Shown one piece after another: positions 1 through 11,022 of a stretch of 64,000 nucleotides of DNA; within the stretch, counting starts at the first letter, position 1; every line of letters starts with the position of its first letter. The notes under the pieces were generated by a model. That model was not told the origin of the DNA. It made no database searches and saw only the letters and a list, made by a program, of their open reading frames with translations. Both the position numbers and the translations under genes were made by a program. The stretch comes from Aphanomyces cochlioides. Its lineage: Eukaryota > Oomycota > Saprolegniomycetes > Saprolegniales > Verrucalvaceae. Location: positions 1,612,001 through 1,676,000 of the forward strand of contig JAHQRK010000015.1 in assembly GCA_019828595.1 (NCBI GenBank), written 5' to 3'.

Positions 1-697
1 TCTTGAAGACCGCGCCATTTGACCAAGATTTCGAAGGCGGCCGTCTTCGGATTGAAGCGGCAATCGACCAGTTGGTCGACCACGTGACCATCCGCGTTGT
101 GAGCCACATGGCTCAAGAGTTCCTCGTCGACATTGAGGGACTCGTCGGCGTAGAACTTCAGCCGACTAGCGTGTGCTTCACGCACAATCCCCGTGATCAA
201 ATTTTGGATCTCAAAGATCCAGCCAGACGTGGCTTTGACCACTTGCGCAGGACCGCGCCAGGTCACACTGAGCTTCGATAGGCTAACGCCCCAGACATCC
301 ATGTAAAGGACGTAATCGCCAACATCAAAGTCACCATTTTCACACCTTTCTTCTGGACTCTTGCGGCCCGTCCTCTCTTCCGCTTCGAGGACGACGCATC
401 CAATACGTCTTGGTGCATTTTCTCCACAGCATTCTGTAGAGCAGCCAATTCTTGTAATCGGCAATCCCACAACTCTTGAAATGTCACAACTTTAGCTGAG
501 CCAGGGATAGGAATTAAATCCAAAAGGGACATCGGTTTAGACCCCGTCATCGCCGTTATAGGTGCAATGCCTCCGATGGTTTCGGAGGGAGTTTGGTTCA
601 ATACCAACATCACAATTGGCACAATTTGCCGCCACTGTTCTGGCTGCATAAGCCACTCGGACAGTAACGCGCGAAATGTCTTGAGAGTAATTGTCAT
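1..697 (-). pseudogene. Integrase C-terminal region with GPY-like segment and chromodomain (partial)
   Basis: This is the end of the copy 1 pol protein. A frame at 263-697 carries the helical region after the integrase core and a basic stretch; translation then continues, after a one-base frame change near 330-345, through GDYVLY, a GPY/F-like position (WRGPA, where the usual aromatic is lost) and a chromodomain-like end (EILVKWRGL) at the left edge. Chromodomains on integrase tails are known to guide chromovirus insertion to marked chromatin. The product is truncated by the window and frameshifted. Confidence 0.75.
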
Positions 698-759
698 GGC
701 ACTCTCGACTGTGCCGTTGGCCCAAGGACAGCGGGCTGTCGTAAAGTGGTGGTGAGCTC

Positions 760-1976
760 CTAGCAGTGCTGGAGCTCGGCAATCACTTCATTCTTGAAGT
801 GTGACCCCTGGTCGGTCACCCAGTGGTAACACACACCAAAAACACCAAACCACTGAAGTAGGCAACGCGCAACAACTTGGGCGTTGGCGACATCGGTCTC
901 CCAGAACCACTTGAACTGGGAAAAGTCGTCTTTGGCTACAAGCAGGTAGCCATTTTCCATGTACAGGAAATCACAATGCAAGATTTCATTGGGCTTCGTG
1001 GCATATGGAGCCATGCCAAACGGACGGAGCACATGACCGCCCGCCGCTGCACAGTGTAAGCAGCGGCCAACGAAAAAGGCCACATCTTCGCCCATGTGGG
1101 GCCACCAAAATCGGTCAGACAACACTTGTCTTGTAGCATTGACGCCACGATGGCCGCCCATACCAAAGTGGGCTACGACACACAGTCGCATTTGAAGTTC
1201 ACCTTCGGACAAGGGAATCCATACGGCGTCAGACGCCGTCTTGAGCACAGGCAATTGCTCTCCAGCCACAAGCACATGGCTGTCGACAAGCTCGACATCG
1301 GGAACAGCATCTTGTCCGACTGCACGTAGCTGTGCATCCACAATCTCTGCCATACTCGGCCACACGAATTCTTCGTTTCGAAGCGGCGAAATCTTCAGCG
1401 GCACATGGACGATCGGACAGATCGTCGGGGAGTTCGTTCCCCAGCGGGATAGTAAATCCGCCCACACGTTGGCTTCACCAGCGATATCGTAGATTGTGTA
1501 ATCATACCCCATGAGGAGTAAAGCCCATCGGTCGAGCTTGGCGGCTGTATACTTCGGGATAGCCACGTTCACACTTGTGGGATTGAAGATAAACTTGAGG
1601 TTTGCATGATCGGTAAACAAAGCAAACCCTCCAGGCTTATGGAGTAAATAATCGGCGCGCTTCAGACACTCGGCTATTGAGAAAGCTTCTTTCTCCACGA
1701 TTGCCCATCGTTGGGCGGCACCAGAAAACGTGCCGCTCAGGAAAAAATCAAAGGCTCATGTTCCTGAGCATCGAGCTCACGATCCGCTTGCTCTGGCGGA
1801 ATTTGGGTAACCACCCCACCCCAGTGCAGATCACTGGCGTCTGCAAACACGCAGACAAGCTTGTCGCTCTTTGGGTGAGCCAATGTCACAGCTTGCCCAA
1901 GGACTTTCTTGCACGAGGTAAGGCAGTCCACATGGCTGGCATTCCAGCCGGCTTCAGAGAGCCTAATTTTCGCCAC
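760..1976 (-). pseudogene. RNase H and integrase core of Ty3/gypsy copy 1
   Basis: RNase H begins at about 1,976 (motif CVFADASD), changes frame near 1,700-1,740 and continues (EKEAF, LFTDHANL, NVWADLLSRWG). The integrase follows with an HHCC zinc-binding region (HFGMGGHRG ... CLHCA) and two of the catalytic acidic motifs (LHCDFL and VTDQGSHFKN). The frame closes with a stop at 760; the remaining integrase with the ANGTVE glutamate is present just downstream in another frame. At least two frame breaks make this a pseudogene. The order and motifs are unambiguous for Ty3/gypsy. Confidence 0.85.
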
Positions 1977-1988
1977 TTTTTGACGCGT

Positions 1989-2984
1989 TCAGCCACCCGC
2001 CAACGCATAGACCTTTTCCATGAGGTCGGTCAGAGGCTTGACCACCACGTTGTAACGTGGTATGGACATACGCATCCAGTTCATCGCACAGATGAATTGC
2101 TGGAGGTCTTGTCCAGTCACAGACACCTTCAAATCTTGGAGCGCCTTGATTCGCTCGGGGTCGTGCTTGACCCCATTGCCTGAGACGATGCGCCCGCACC
2201 AGCGCGCTTCGGTTTGATAGAACCGACACTTCTTCGGATTCAGCTTGAGCCCGCGAAACTCGCAGATCTTGAGTACGCGCTCGAGCGCAGCCAGCAAACC
2301 TTCCTTGGTCTTGCTGTAGCCGAGTAAATCGTCGAGCCATATCAGTAGGCAGCGGTATAGCTTATCCGCAAACATTTCTTGGACAGACGACTGGCAATAG
2401 GCCACGCTTTCCGTGCCACCCATGAGCACCCGGGTAGGCGTGTACACGCCGATGTCCGTAAGGAACGAGAACATCTCCTGGGAGTCAGGATGCAGTGCAA
2501 ACTGCCAGTAGCCCTTGAAAAAGCCCAAAGTGAAAAAGACTTGGGCTCCACAGAGATGGTCGAGGATCACCTCCAGCATCGGCATCGGCCAGAGGATCCG
2601 CTCCGTTTGAGCGTTGACCGGACGGACGTCCACGGTCATGCGAAATTCATTCGCCTCGGGTTTCTTGACGATAAGCGGCGCCGAGCACCACTTCGACCGC
2701 GGATTGCGGTAGCATAATCCAGCCGCTTGGAGTTCTTCCACATGTTTAGCCACGAACTCCCGCTGCTCTTTCGAGTAGCGTCTAGCTTTGCAGCGGACAG
2801 GCTTCGCGTCAGCCTTCAGCGTAACCCGTAAAGGCTCCACCTTGACAGGCGGATCTCGACCCAACTTGAGTCGAAACACGTCTTCGTACTTCATGAGCAG
2901 CTTCCACAGCTCGACGGCATAGCCGACCTTCTCCTTGAGCTTAGCGCGCACTGCCGCCTGGCCATCGTCGATCGACCAGTCCAC
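1989..2984 (-). pseudogene. Reverse transcriptase of Ty3/gypsy copy 1, catalytic Asp lost
   Basis: About 330 codons cover RT palm and thumb: KPVRCKARRYS, the SAPLIVKKP block, the MTVDVRPVNAQT block, and GYWQFALHP. The usual LDL/LDF aspartate of RT motif A is glycine here (FFTLGFFKGYW; codon ggc around 2,535), whereas copy 2 keeps aspartate in the same place. The YxDD box reads WLDD. The frame differs from the upstream protease frame and overlaps it at 2,941-2,984; copy 2 is continuous across the same junction, so I read this as a frameshift lesion. Confidence 0.88.
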
Positions 2985-4935
2985 CGACTTGCAGAAAGCA
3001 TGAGAGTTCTTCGTCGACGTTTAGCGCTACTTCTTCAGGCGCTACCGGCGACTTCTTCTTGTCTTCCAAGATCTTGATCGCCGCCATAAGACATGTGTCT
3101 TGGCCACCCAGATGGCCGAGGTCATAGACCTTCTGCGCACGGCGCGCGGTTTCCAGTAAGGAACGTGGGGAATATCCCAGTCGAGCCATCACCGCTCGAC
3201 TCACAATAACATCACCGAGGCCGTTGTGCAGAGGCGCTGCGGCCACCCAGCACTTGAGGTTTGGCAAAACCAGACGACCTTCGGCAATGTCGAACGTCAG
3301 CTTCAGCTTGACTTCTCGGTCCACCGAGAGCATCATGTCTTCCATGAATCCGCCCAACTCCAGAGCGGACTCCAGCTTGCATACAGGCGCAAGCAGAGCA
3401 CCAGCATCCCTCAGCCGAGCTATCAGCGCCGGCGAGACCACTGACTGGTCGGTGCCACTGTCCAGCAGCGCCAGCGCATCAACGCCATTCACCGTGCATG
3501 GCACAGTGCGCGGTTCTTGTAGAACTTCCAACTTCGACTCACTCACGTCGATTGTCGCTCCGACGACGTTCTTCTTGCCTTCGGGCTTGCCGCTTGAAGC
3601 GGCGGCGGGCGTGTTAGCCGCCACAGGAGGACGCTTGGCCCTCTGTTCCAACAGAGGCTGGGCTTCTCCCGGCGCACACTTGGGACACTGCGCCACCTTG
3701 TGGTCGTCGCTGCCGCATTTCAAACACCCTCTCGCAAAGTGCACGTGCTTGGCGGCTGGCCCTTGGCCCTTCGCTTGGCCCTCAGGCTTCCGCTGTTGCG
3801 GCTGCTGTTGAGGCCGAAATTTCTCGACGTACTGGCGCCTCGCAGGCTTTTCTTCAGGCTTCTTTTCAGCCGTCGCCATCTGCGACTCGAACAACATGAA
3901 GTTGTCCAGTAGTTGAGTCAACCACCGGCCGAACGCGGGCACACTTGACTTGTACACCTTGTTGGCCTCACGAGCGAGTTGCCGCTCTACCGTTGCTTTC
4001 AACGCTGCCGGTCGGATCGCAGCCGTCAATATCTTGACCGACTGTTTCGGCTCCTGGCTTGGCAGGTGTGCTACGTCCAGCTGCTCCAGCTTTTCGTAGA
4101 AATCCGCCAGCAATCGGCCGACGCGAGATTCCGCGTCACGAATTCTCGTGTCCATCTTCAAGGACGCCATAGCCTTCGTGACCCACTCGAGGTCGAGTTC
4201 TTGCACTTCACGAGCGCTAAGAAAGTAGTCACGCTATTCGTCTTCCGTGATTTCTTCGAACGGCTTTCCGAAATCGTGCTCACACACACGAGGAACGATC
4301 TTCTGATCGATACACGCCGCAAGCGGCATCAGGAATAGAATTCCACCGACACCTCGGTTGAGCGCCTCCACGCGTCTCGAGTACGCCAAGTACTCATCCA
4401 TGAACTCGCGGCGCTCACGTTTGGTGCTGCCTTTGTACATCGGGGCCAGCGGCACTTGCTGCACACCCATAAGGGTCTCCGGACGGCCAATAGCCGTCGG
4501 CGCCGCTTGCGCCGGGGTTCGCTGATTGGCTGCAGCGGCAAATAACCCCCATTGTTCGCTATCGCGGCGGACTTTCTTGTCCAGCTCTTCCACCTTGGAA
4601 TGCTGTTGCCTCATCGCTTCTGAGGCTTGTTGTAACAACGATTGGTGATCTCTAGTCACCTTGGCTTGCTGAGCCATAGCCAACTTCAGTTCTTCTTGTT
4701 GGCGCTGCAGCTGTTGTTGCTGCTGCAATAGAATCGCACGAGATTCTTCTTGTTCACGGCGGTTCTTCTCGATCTCGGCCGCCATCACCGCCTGCCGGGT
4801 GGATTCTTGTTCCAAGCGCGAGGCCATCGCCTCTTGCTGCGCATGAAACTGCGCCAGCTGCTCGTACGTCATCTTGTTGAATTGACTTGACGACGCCGCA
4901 GCACGCTCGACGTTCTGCATCTGGAGTTCATCCAA
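2941..4935 (-). pseudogene. Gag and protease of Ty3/gypsy copy 1 with premature TAG
   Basis: Gag starts with a long Gln/Glu-rich coiled coil, then a capsid-like region. An in-frame TAG at 4,234-4,236 sits where copy 2 has tryptophan (EDDWREFF versus EDE-stop-RDYF), a one-base TGG to TAG change. The same frame continues through a CX2CX4HX4C zinc knuckle (CLKCGSDDHKVAQC), a linker, and an aspartic protease active site (LLDSGTDQS) to the stop at 2,941. Gag can be followed upstream of 4,935 without an ATG, and an ATG near 5,075 lies in another frame, so the true start is not resolved. Confidence 0.85.
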
Positions 4936-5100
4936 CTCGGATTGCCCCTGAGGGGGCAGGGGGTGCTCTTGACCCCAGCCACGACGTGTGGCATCGGAAC
5001 TGACACGACAGTCTCCATCGACCGGGTCCTCGTCACCCGCGCCAAAGCATTTGGGAACGGCGACGTTTCTTCCATGTTCACGGCAAGTAGCAACTAGCTA

Positions 5101-5276
5101 CTAAAAAATTCTTTGTTGAGTCTCCACCTGACGGACCTTGTGAAGTCCCGTCTCGCGCACACAAAAGGCTAACCACGACGCTGTGGTCACAGGCAAATCA
5201 CAAAGTGAATTCCCCTCGGGGGGCTGATCCCCCCAGGGCTTAACCCTACCCTACTGGCTATTCTATAATTAGCCAA
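5101..5276. other. Spacer without recognised gene
   Basis: The stretch contains a short C-rich/G-rich palindromic patch (cccctcgggg next to ccccccagg) and could include remains of a leader or LTR of Ty3/gypsy copy 1, but no matching second copy is present in the window, so I make no call. Confidence 0.4.
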
Positions 5277-5579
5277 TCACTGCACATGTAGAGTTAAATT
5301 GACCGGAGTCTTGGATTGTTTCTTGGACGCTCTCCAAGGCTCCTGCGAATGGCAAATTCGCAACAATCCCCGTGAATCTCGCTTGACAGACATGTAAGCT
5401 AGAAATTCCAAGCAGGCATTGTTATCTAGAGGCAAAGAAATGTGATCGTTCTCGATTTGGCAGGGGTAGTTTTGTGCGAGCCATAAACGAAAGCGATTTA
5501 TGACTCCCTCGTACTGTTTGCGTGTGTTTTGGACAATTCGATTCGACATCACATGAGCGCTTCGCTCTCGGTTATCCAT
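5277..5579 (-). pseudogene. Crypton-like tyrosine recombinase, N-terminal fragment
   Basis: About 100 codons from an ATG at 5,579. The sequence pattern (NTRKQYEGVINRFRLWL, then PLDNNACLEFLAYMS) resembles the SAM-like N-terminal DNA-binding domain of Crypton and other tyrosine recombinases as found in many copies in oomycete genomes. The catalytic C-terminal domain with the R...HxxR...Y residues is absent, so this is a fragment, probably cut where it meets copy 1. The family assignment rests on pattern memory only. Confidence 0.45.
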
Positions 5580-5637
5580 GGTGGCTCTGTCTTTGAAACT
5601 CCTCTTATTCAAATCCGGTTAAAGGGAACGAAACCTG

Positions 5638-6720
5638 GTGTGCAGTGCTCTTCGTGAGCTCATGTTTCGACGACATGGTCTAGAATTGTCGAGCGACCAT
5701 CAACGAAGCGCGAAGTTCTGGAGCTACATGCGTCTAATCTTGGAGAGAACGCGCTACATCAACGAAAGACACTATATATCGAGACCATTATCATCCTTGG
5801 CTCTAGAAATACAAGGTATGCGAGAGAATGATTTCAAAGCTGAATATCGGACGTCGAAGCAGTACTTTTGGCGACTTCATGACCTTATCAAAGACCATCG
5901 AGTGTTCACAATCAAACAGCGTCCTGTTGCATATAAGCTTCTTGTGTTTCTACAGGTTGTAGGATTCAGTGGCAATGGATCATCGTTTCGTCGAAACTCA
6001 AGACTCGGACACTGCAGTGAAGGCTCTGTTCGTTTGTTTACCGACCGCTGTGTGATTGCTTTCCGTTCCCATTTAAGTCGATTTGTTTCCTGGCCAACAA
6101 TAAGTGAACGTTACGAAATTTCAAGTGCATTTGAAGAGATACATGGTTTCCCTGGTTGCGTGGGAGCCGTCGATGGAACACTCATTGCATTGGCGCAGAA
6201 ACCGTCTAAGCATTGTGAAGACTATTATACAAGAAAGTCAAGCTATGCCATCAATGCTATTATCGTGTGTATGCCCGACGTATTCGTTACCTTTATGCTG
6301 GATGGCCCGGAAGTTGTCATGATGAGCGTGTGTTCCCTTTCAAAAAGCCTCCAAGAAGACAGTTGGAGCTGAAACATGAAGCTTTCAATGAGCACCTCTC
6401 AAGCCTTCGAATTTGCGTTGAACATTGCATCGGAATGCTCAAAGGCAGATTCCAGTGTCTAAAGGAAGTTAGAGTTCGTATTGGCGGCGCAAAAGATACT
6501 GTTAAGCGCTGTGTTCATTTGGTCGAAGCTTGTATACAACATTTGCATCGATGAAGCAATTCCAGAAGATTGGATTGAAAGCGACGACGAGGAAGACAAC
6601 GATGATAATGACCCCAATGAACCGAGAAACACTGACTCTCAAAGCAGTAGCAACAAGCGAAGTGATCCAACTCGACGCGACCAGCTTCTCAAATATTTCA
6701 TTGATCATGGCATGGTGTAG
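5638..6720 (+). pseudogene. PIF/Harbinger transposase (HARBI1-like), frameshifted and internally deleted
   Basis: The N-terminal region (FKAEYRTSKQYFWRLHDLI) leads into the DDE_4-type nuclease with the first aspartate in GCVGAVDGTLIAL and the block YYTRKSSYAIN. Two later frames continue with GWPGSCHDERVF, PFKKPPRRQLEL, the VEHCIGMLKGRFQCL block, and an acidic tail. The two frames show at least two frameshifts (near 6,270-6,300 and 6,480-6,530). The segment that normally separates SxHDxxVF from PFKKP and carries the second catalytic aspartate is missing. It faces the Myb-like gene at 6,789, the usual two-gene make-up of Harbinger elements. Confidence 0.82.
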
Positions 6721-6788
6721 CTTAGTAAAACCATACACCACACTAATGCTAACGTGGTAGTCGTAGTGCTTATCAATTATGGAAGTTA

Positions 6789-7500
6789 TCAGTCAAATAT
6801 GGCTGCTATCTCGTCCTCGTTCATTCCAGCCTTTTTCAATTCTAGCCTTGCAAGTGCCTTCTCTTTTAAAACTTGAATGCGACGGCTCTCGACTTCCCAT
6901 TTCGACTTTTCTTCGTCAAGACGTAGACGCTTTGCCTTTTCAATCGCTGCGCGCTCTTTGTCGACTGTAGCTGTGGCTTGTGTCATTTCTTTCCACATCT
7001 CAAGCACAGAGAATCCCCACTTTAAGTTTGTAGAGTTGGCCGAGGTTGATGGATTGTTACTGTCGAGCGGCATCTTCTCCAAACTTGATTCGTTGTCGTC
7101 AGCAGATTCAATTGGGTCCTTGTCAAGCCATCATTCTTCTTTGATTTCTTCGTCCTCATTTGTAAACATGGGACGCGTAGAAGGTCTATCGCCCATAATT
7201 GGATGTAAAGCATCATAATGCCTACATATCTTGAGAATTTTAGCGCGAACAGTAGTCTCCCCAAGTTCCTCATCCTCGTCACGAATCCCCTCCCCAGTAC
7301 TATTCATCCAATGTTGGACCGCACGATAGGATCTTTCGAGATCGTTTATCTTGCTGCGAACTTCTCGGGAGCTGCGATGACTTAGTCCATTAGTGTGTAG
7401 CTTCATCAAAATCTCTTGGCAGAGCTTCTCCTTTGAAACCACGACAGGAAGCGAACGACTACCTGGCGAGTGAACGGCATCGCCTGACGTGGGCTTCTTC
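6789..7500 (-). pseudogene. Myb/trihelix-like partner protein of a Harbinger element, premature TGA
   Basis: One minus-strand frame carries a helical DNA-binding-like block (KLCQEILMKLHTNGLSHRSS, SKINDLERSYRAVQHWM) typical of the second protein of oomycete Harbinger elements, an acidic linker, and a Lys/Glu-rich coiled coil (EKAKRLRLDEEKSKWEVES). An in-frame TGA at about 7,128-7,130 splits it (IKEE-stop-WLDKD); both sides are in the same frame. The 5' side runs into the start of the MULE transposase near 7,500, so the N-terminus is lost or overprinted. Confidence 0.65.
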
Positions 7501-7543
7501 TGAGATCCATCACACTGAGCACAACTTTTGCACGCTGCGCGGC

Positions 7544-9569
7544 ATGCGTCGATGCTTGGATGAACTCGCCATGGGGCATGGTTTCTCGGTGAAACAATCG
7601 CGGAGCCAGTCAAAGGCTCGTAAGTGGGTTTGTACAAGAGAAGGCTGTCCATTTGTCTTAGTCGCATCTGTATGACAAGATGCCAGCGTGAGAATTTCTT
7701 CCATGCAGCTTGCGCATAACCGTTGCATCACGACACCGTCCAGAGACGACACAACGGTGTCTCTCATAACAAGGTATGCTTAAATTGTTCGTTGATTATG
7801 ACTTAGAAATATTGATTGTCCGTTCTGTCCTCGAAAGTGAAGCTGTGGCTAAGGATGCCAGGAAGTTGACTGCGAATGATATCAAGGACTGTTTTCTCTG
7901 TGCCCACGGTCAAAAAATCTCGTCGTCGGCTGCGAGCCGGGCCAAGCAAGCTATTGTCAATGCAACCTATGGTGAAGTGGATGAGTCCTTTGAAAAACTC
8001 GAAGCATACTTCGACGTGATACGTCAACACAATCCTGGAACGTATACAGTCGTTGAGACCGATGGTGAACACTTTAGGCGAAGTGTGATTGTGCCTGCGT
8101 TTTGCAAGCATGCTGCAAAGCATTGCCAACAAGTTCTCGCGTTAGATGGTACGTTCACTTATAACACTATTTTTGCCGTTTAATCTTACACTATTTATGT
8201 TCTTAGGTGCGCATTTGAAAGACATGATGCACTCCAATGGCGTCCTGTTGGTGGCGTCGATGAAAGACCCAAACAATCACATTGTAGTGATACGTCAGTT
8301 TGTTTTGTACTCGAAATATCTAGCACACTGTCCTTGTAGGGCTTGGTATTGCTCGTCAAGAAGACGGGCCGAATTGGTCCTGGTTTTTGAAGAGTTTAAG
8401 AACTGCTGGGGTTCTTGACTCCGAAGACCTAGTGATTATATCAGATCGTCAGAAAGGTTGAAAATACATATTTGGGGGATTACATTGGTTATGACTAATT
8501 AAGGCGTGCAACGACGTAGTACCAACTATATTCCCCACCGCTTTTGTCTACGCCACGTTATTGCAAACATTCGCTCGACAAAGGGGCTGTCATTGAACTC
8601 TTCGGAGGAGGCGCTTGTTTTTAGAATGGCAAACGCAGACTCAAGTGATACATTCGACAGGTTGGCTAAGAGCTTGGCATGCACTAATCCTGGTTTTATA
8701 TTTACGAAGATGTTAACCTAAACCTTGTATATAGGAGCATTTAACTATCTCACGGCTAACACGCTTCCTCGAACCTCATGGGTAACCTACGCCATATCAA
8801 AGCCAACTTACGGCAATGTCACTTCGAATCTGTCCGAGTCAGCGAACCATTGGCTTGGCCAGGACCTCCGAAGCTCAGATGTCGTACAACTTCACTTCCA
8901 ATACCTTCTCCATCTCCTTCGCAACATCATGGAAAGAAGGTATGTTAATTAACATTATGCATATTCATTACACTTATGGATTAGAGATAAAAGTAGTCAT
9001 TGGCCGGATGGCAATTTAACTCCAATTTACAACTCCAAGTTCTCAAAAATGAATTTAGCAGCTACATCAATTTAGGTAAATAAACTGTCTATTGAATATC
9101 TTACACAAGCATGTACTCTTAGCTGGCTCCTATTGAGCCTAGGGTAGAGTTCTTGGCACTGTACCACAATGAATCGGCAATTCGAAGCCACTTGTGGCGC
9201 TGAGTGCATCTCGGTGAACGATCTTGTGACTGTGGTGAATGGTATGACAAGCAGCACCCTTGCATAAACGCTGTCGCGTGTATGAACGCGTCTGGCTTGG
9301 ACCCAAGACGTGAGTTTCATGCTGTTTTCTATACAGAGAATTTTAAAGCACTCTATTCGATGACTGTCCGACCCATACCACCCGTCGATTTGATGCGAAA
9401 CAAAGCGTGCAAAGCCCCACATGCTGTATTGGTGAACAAAACGCCCTTCCTTGCAGAAGCCTCTCAATCATTCGCAGCCGTCCCACAATCGCAAGCCCAA
9501 AAACACCAAAGGACAAAGCCAGGCCCCAAACCGAGCAAGCGAAAGAGGTCCAATGGCATGTCATCCTAG
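7544..9569 (+). pseudogene. MULE (Mutator-like) transposase with micro-introns
   Basis: Starting at the ATG at 7,544, a WRKY-GCM1/FAR1-like zinc finger (CTREGCPF ... HNRC) is followed by the MULE nuclease: first D in LALDG, second D in IISDRQKG, the CLRH box, E in NLSESANHW, and a SWIM finger (CDCGEW ... HPCIN). The protein can only be read through GT-AG introns at 7,670-7,708, 8,149-8,206, 8,294-8,339, 8,457-8,503, 8,693-8,734 and 8,940-8,984 (39-58 nt), which restore conserved motifs exactly. Lesions are a frame mismatch near 7,774-7,806, a stop near 9,073, and a one-base shift near 9,203 before the SWIM finger. The final SWIM histidine is replaced by asparagine. Likely inactive. Confidence 0.8.
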
Positions 9570-9811
9570 TCACGTGTTCAGCTTTGCAATGGATAATACA
9601 TACTTGTAGTGTGATCTGTGTGGTTGGATATGATCTTCACTTGCTCCACCGCTTGGACGTCGTAACCTTGCCTCGAGCTCCTGTAGGTATTTATCCAATT
9701 TGATTCGGTCCAATTATTCCGGATAATTATCCGGACGACTGTTCTAAAGTTCACCTGGAACAGTTTCGACCAGAAAGAACAGGTCAACTGTTCTTCTCAG
9801 GCAATTGCTCT

Positions 9812-11022
9812 ATGCGCGAACTTGAAGAACAGCGTGGCCGGCAAGAATCTCTGGTTGAACAGTTGTTGGCTAAGAAGGAACAAGCCGCTGCACACGAAAA
9901 ATGCCTACACATGGCGGCCGAAGCGTCCGTCAAGCAAGCGCAGCAGTTGGAAGAGGTGCGGCGCCGGACAAGTGCCCGTTGGCATGCTATCTATCCCATC
10001 TGCCGCGCCACCGCTGGAGTCCAAGTGGTCTATGGGTCTCATGAAGTTCCAAAAGCGCCGTCGTTCAGCGGCAGCACCAAGGTTCACATGAGGAAGTTTA
10101 TGGACCAATACGAAGCTTACACGCGAGAAGTTAACTTGGCGAATGCTCAACGCCCGGGTGGCGCCCAGATTCAACGGGTGTCGCTCAGTGCTTGTATTGA
10201 CCCACTGGCGGTCGAGCGCATTGCTTACTGGGAGATTGGAAAGCCTAGTCACCTATTGGTGGAAGACGATTGGCGTGAATTTTTTCTCAGCGCCAGAGAA
10301 TGCGATCCCATCGACATGTCCAAGCTGGACAGCGCTATGGCCAAGCTGAAGATGGACATGACCGTCCAGTCGGCCGAATCGCGTGTGTCCAAGCTGGTCT
10401 CAGATTTCGAGGCCGTTTGGTTCGCCTATCAATGGAAGGTTTTGCAGAGAACAAGCCGAAGCTGACAGTGGAATATTTGGTTGCTGCCATATAAACTCCG
10501 CATGTGCGCAATCGGGTGAAGGAGCTTCTTAAGCTTAATGAAAACCGTGCGCTCAAGAAAGACGCCCGCCGCTTCAAGCACTGGTTGTCTGACTACATGC
10601 GACGCTATGGCGAATTTGAACCAATGATGGCGGCGGCGCCTCCCGCCGCAGCTGCTCCCAAGTCCGACAAGCCATCGAATGTGGCCAAGAATGCTAAGGC
10701 CAACAAGCCCAAGGTGGTTGCCGTTGTAAATGTCGACAACGTGCCGAAGTCGAACTTTACGCAAGAGAAGCGCTCGTGTTTCAAATGTCTGAGTACGGAG
10801 CACAACGTCTTCAAGTGCCCAAAGGTGGCAGAGGGTGAGGCAAAACTACTCATGGAACGCGCTCGTGCTGTCTGGAAGGAAGCTGGCGCAAAGGTCGTTG
10901 GGGTGATAAAAGCCGAACCAGTCCAAGTTACTCTTGATAGCTCGGCCGCGCGCGTATTATGTGTGGCTGGTCAATGTGTCACCCTGGACGCGTCGTTGAC
11001 AGTGGAGCAGACCAAAGCGTAG
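9812..11022 (+). pseudogene. Gag of Ty3/gypsy copy 2, frameshifted
   Basis: A coiled-coil N-terminus is followed by the capsid-like region containing DDWREFFLSAREC, the counterpart of the place where copy 1 has its TAG. A frame change near 10,415 and a TAA at 10,492-10,494 interrupt the protein before the helical region KELLKLNENRALKK and a CX2CX4HX4C knuckle (CFKCLSTEHNVFKC). The frame closes at 11,022, just past the point where the protease begins in another frame. Confidence 0.82.

Larger units (their letters stand above)
1..5100 (-). mobile_element. Ty3/gypsy chromodomain retrotransposon, copy 1 (degenerate, cut by window edge)
   Basis: Read on the minus strand, the order is gag coiled coil, zinc knuckle, protease, reverse transcriptase, RNase H, integrase, chromodomain, which is Ty3/gypsy (chromovirus-like) order. 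The 5' end lies near 5,075-5,100, where an ATG opens a frame just upstream of gag; the chromodomain runs off the left edge of the window. No LTR could be recognised on the right side. The element carries an in-frame stop, several frameshifts and a catalytic substitution, so it cannot be autonomous. It is about as similar in protein to copy 2 (9,812-14,209) as two lineages of one family would be. Confidence 0.9.

Noticed and set aside
2941..2984. Programmed ribosomal frameshift between protease and RT in Ty3/gypsy copy 1
   Set aside because: No slippery heptamer is evident in the overlap, and copy 2 reads through the same junction in one frame; a mutation is simpler.
5101..5276. 5' LTR of Ty3/gypsy copy 1
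   Set aside because: No second copy in the window and no TG...CA pair that could be defended.
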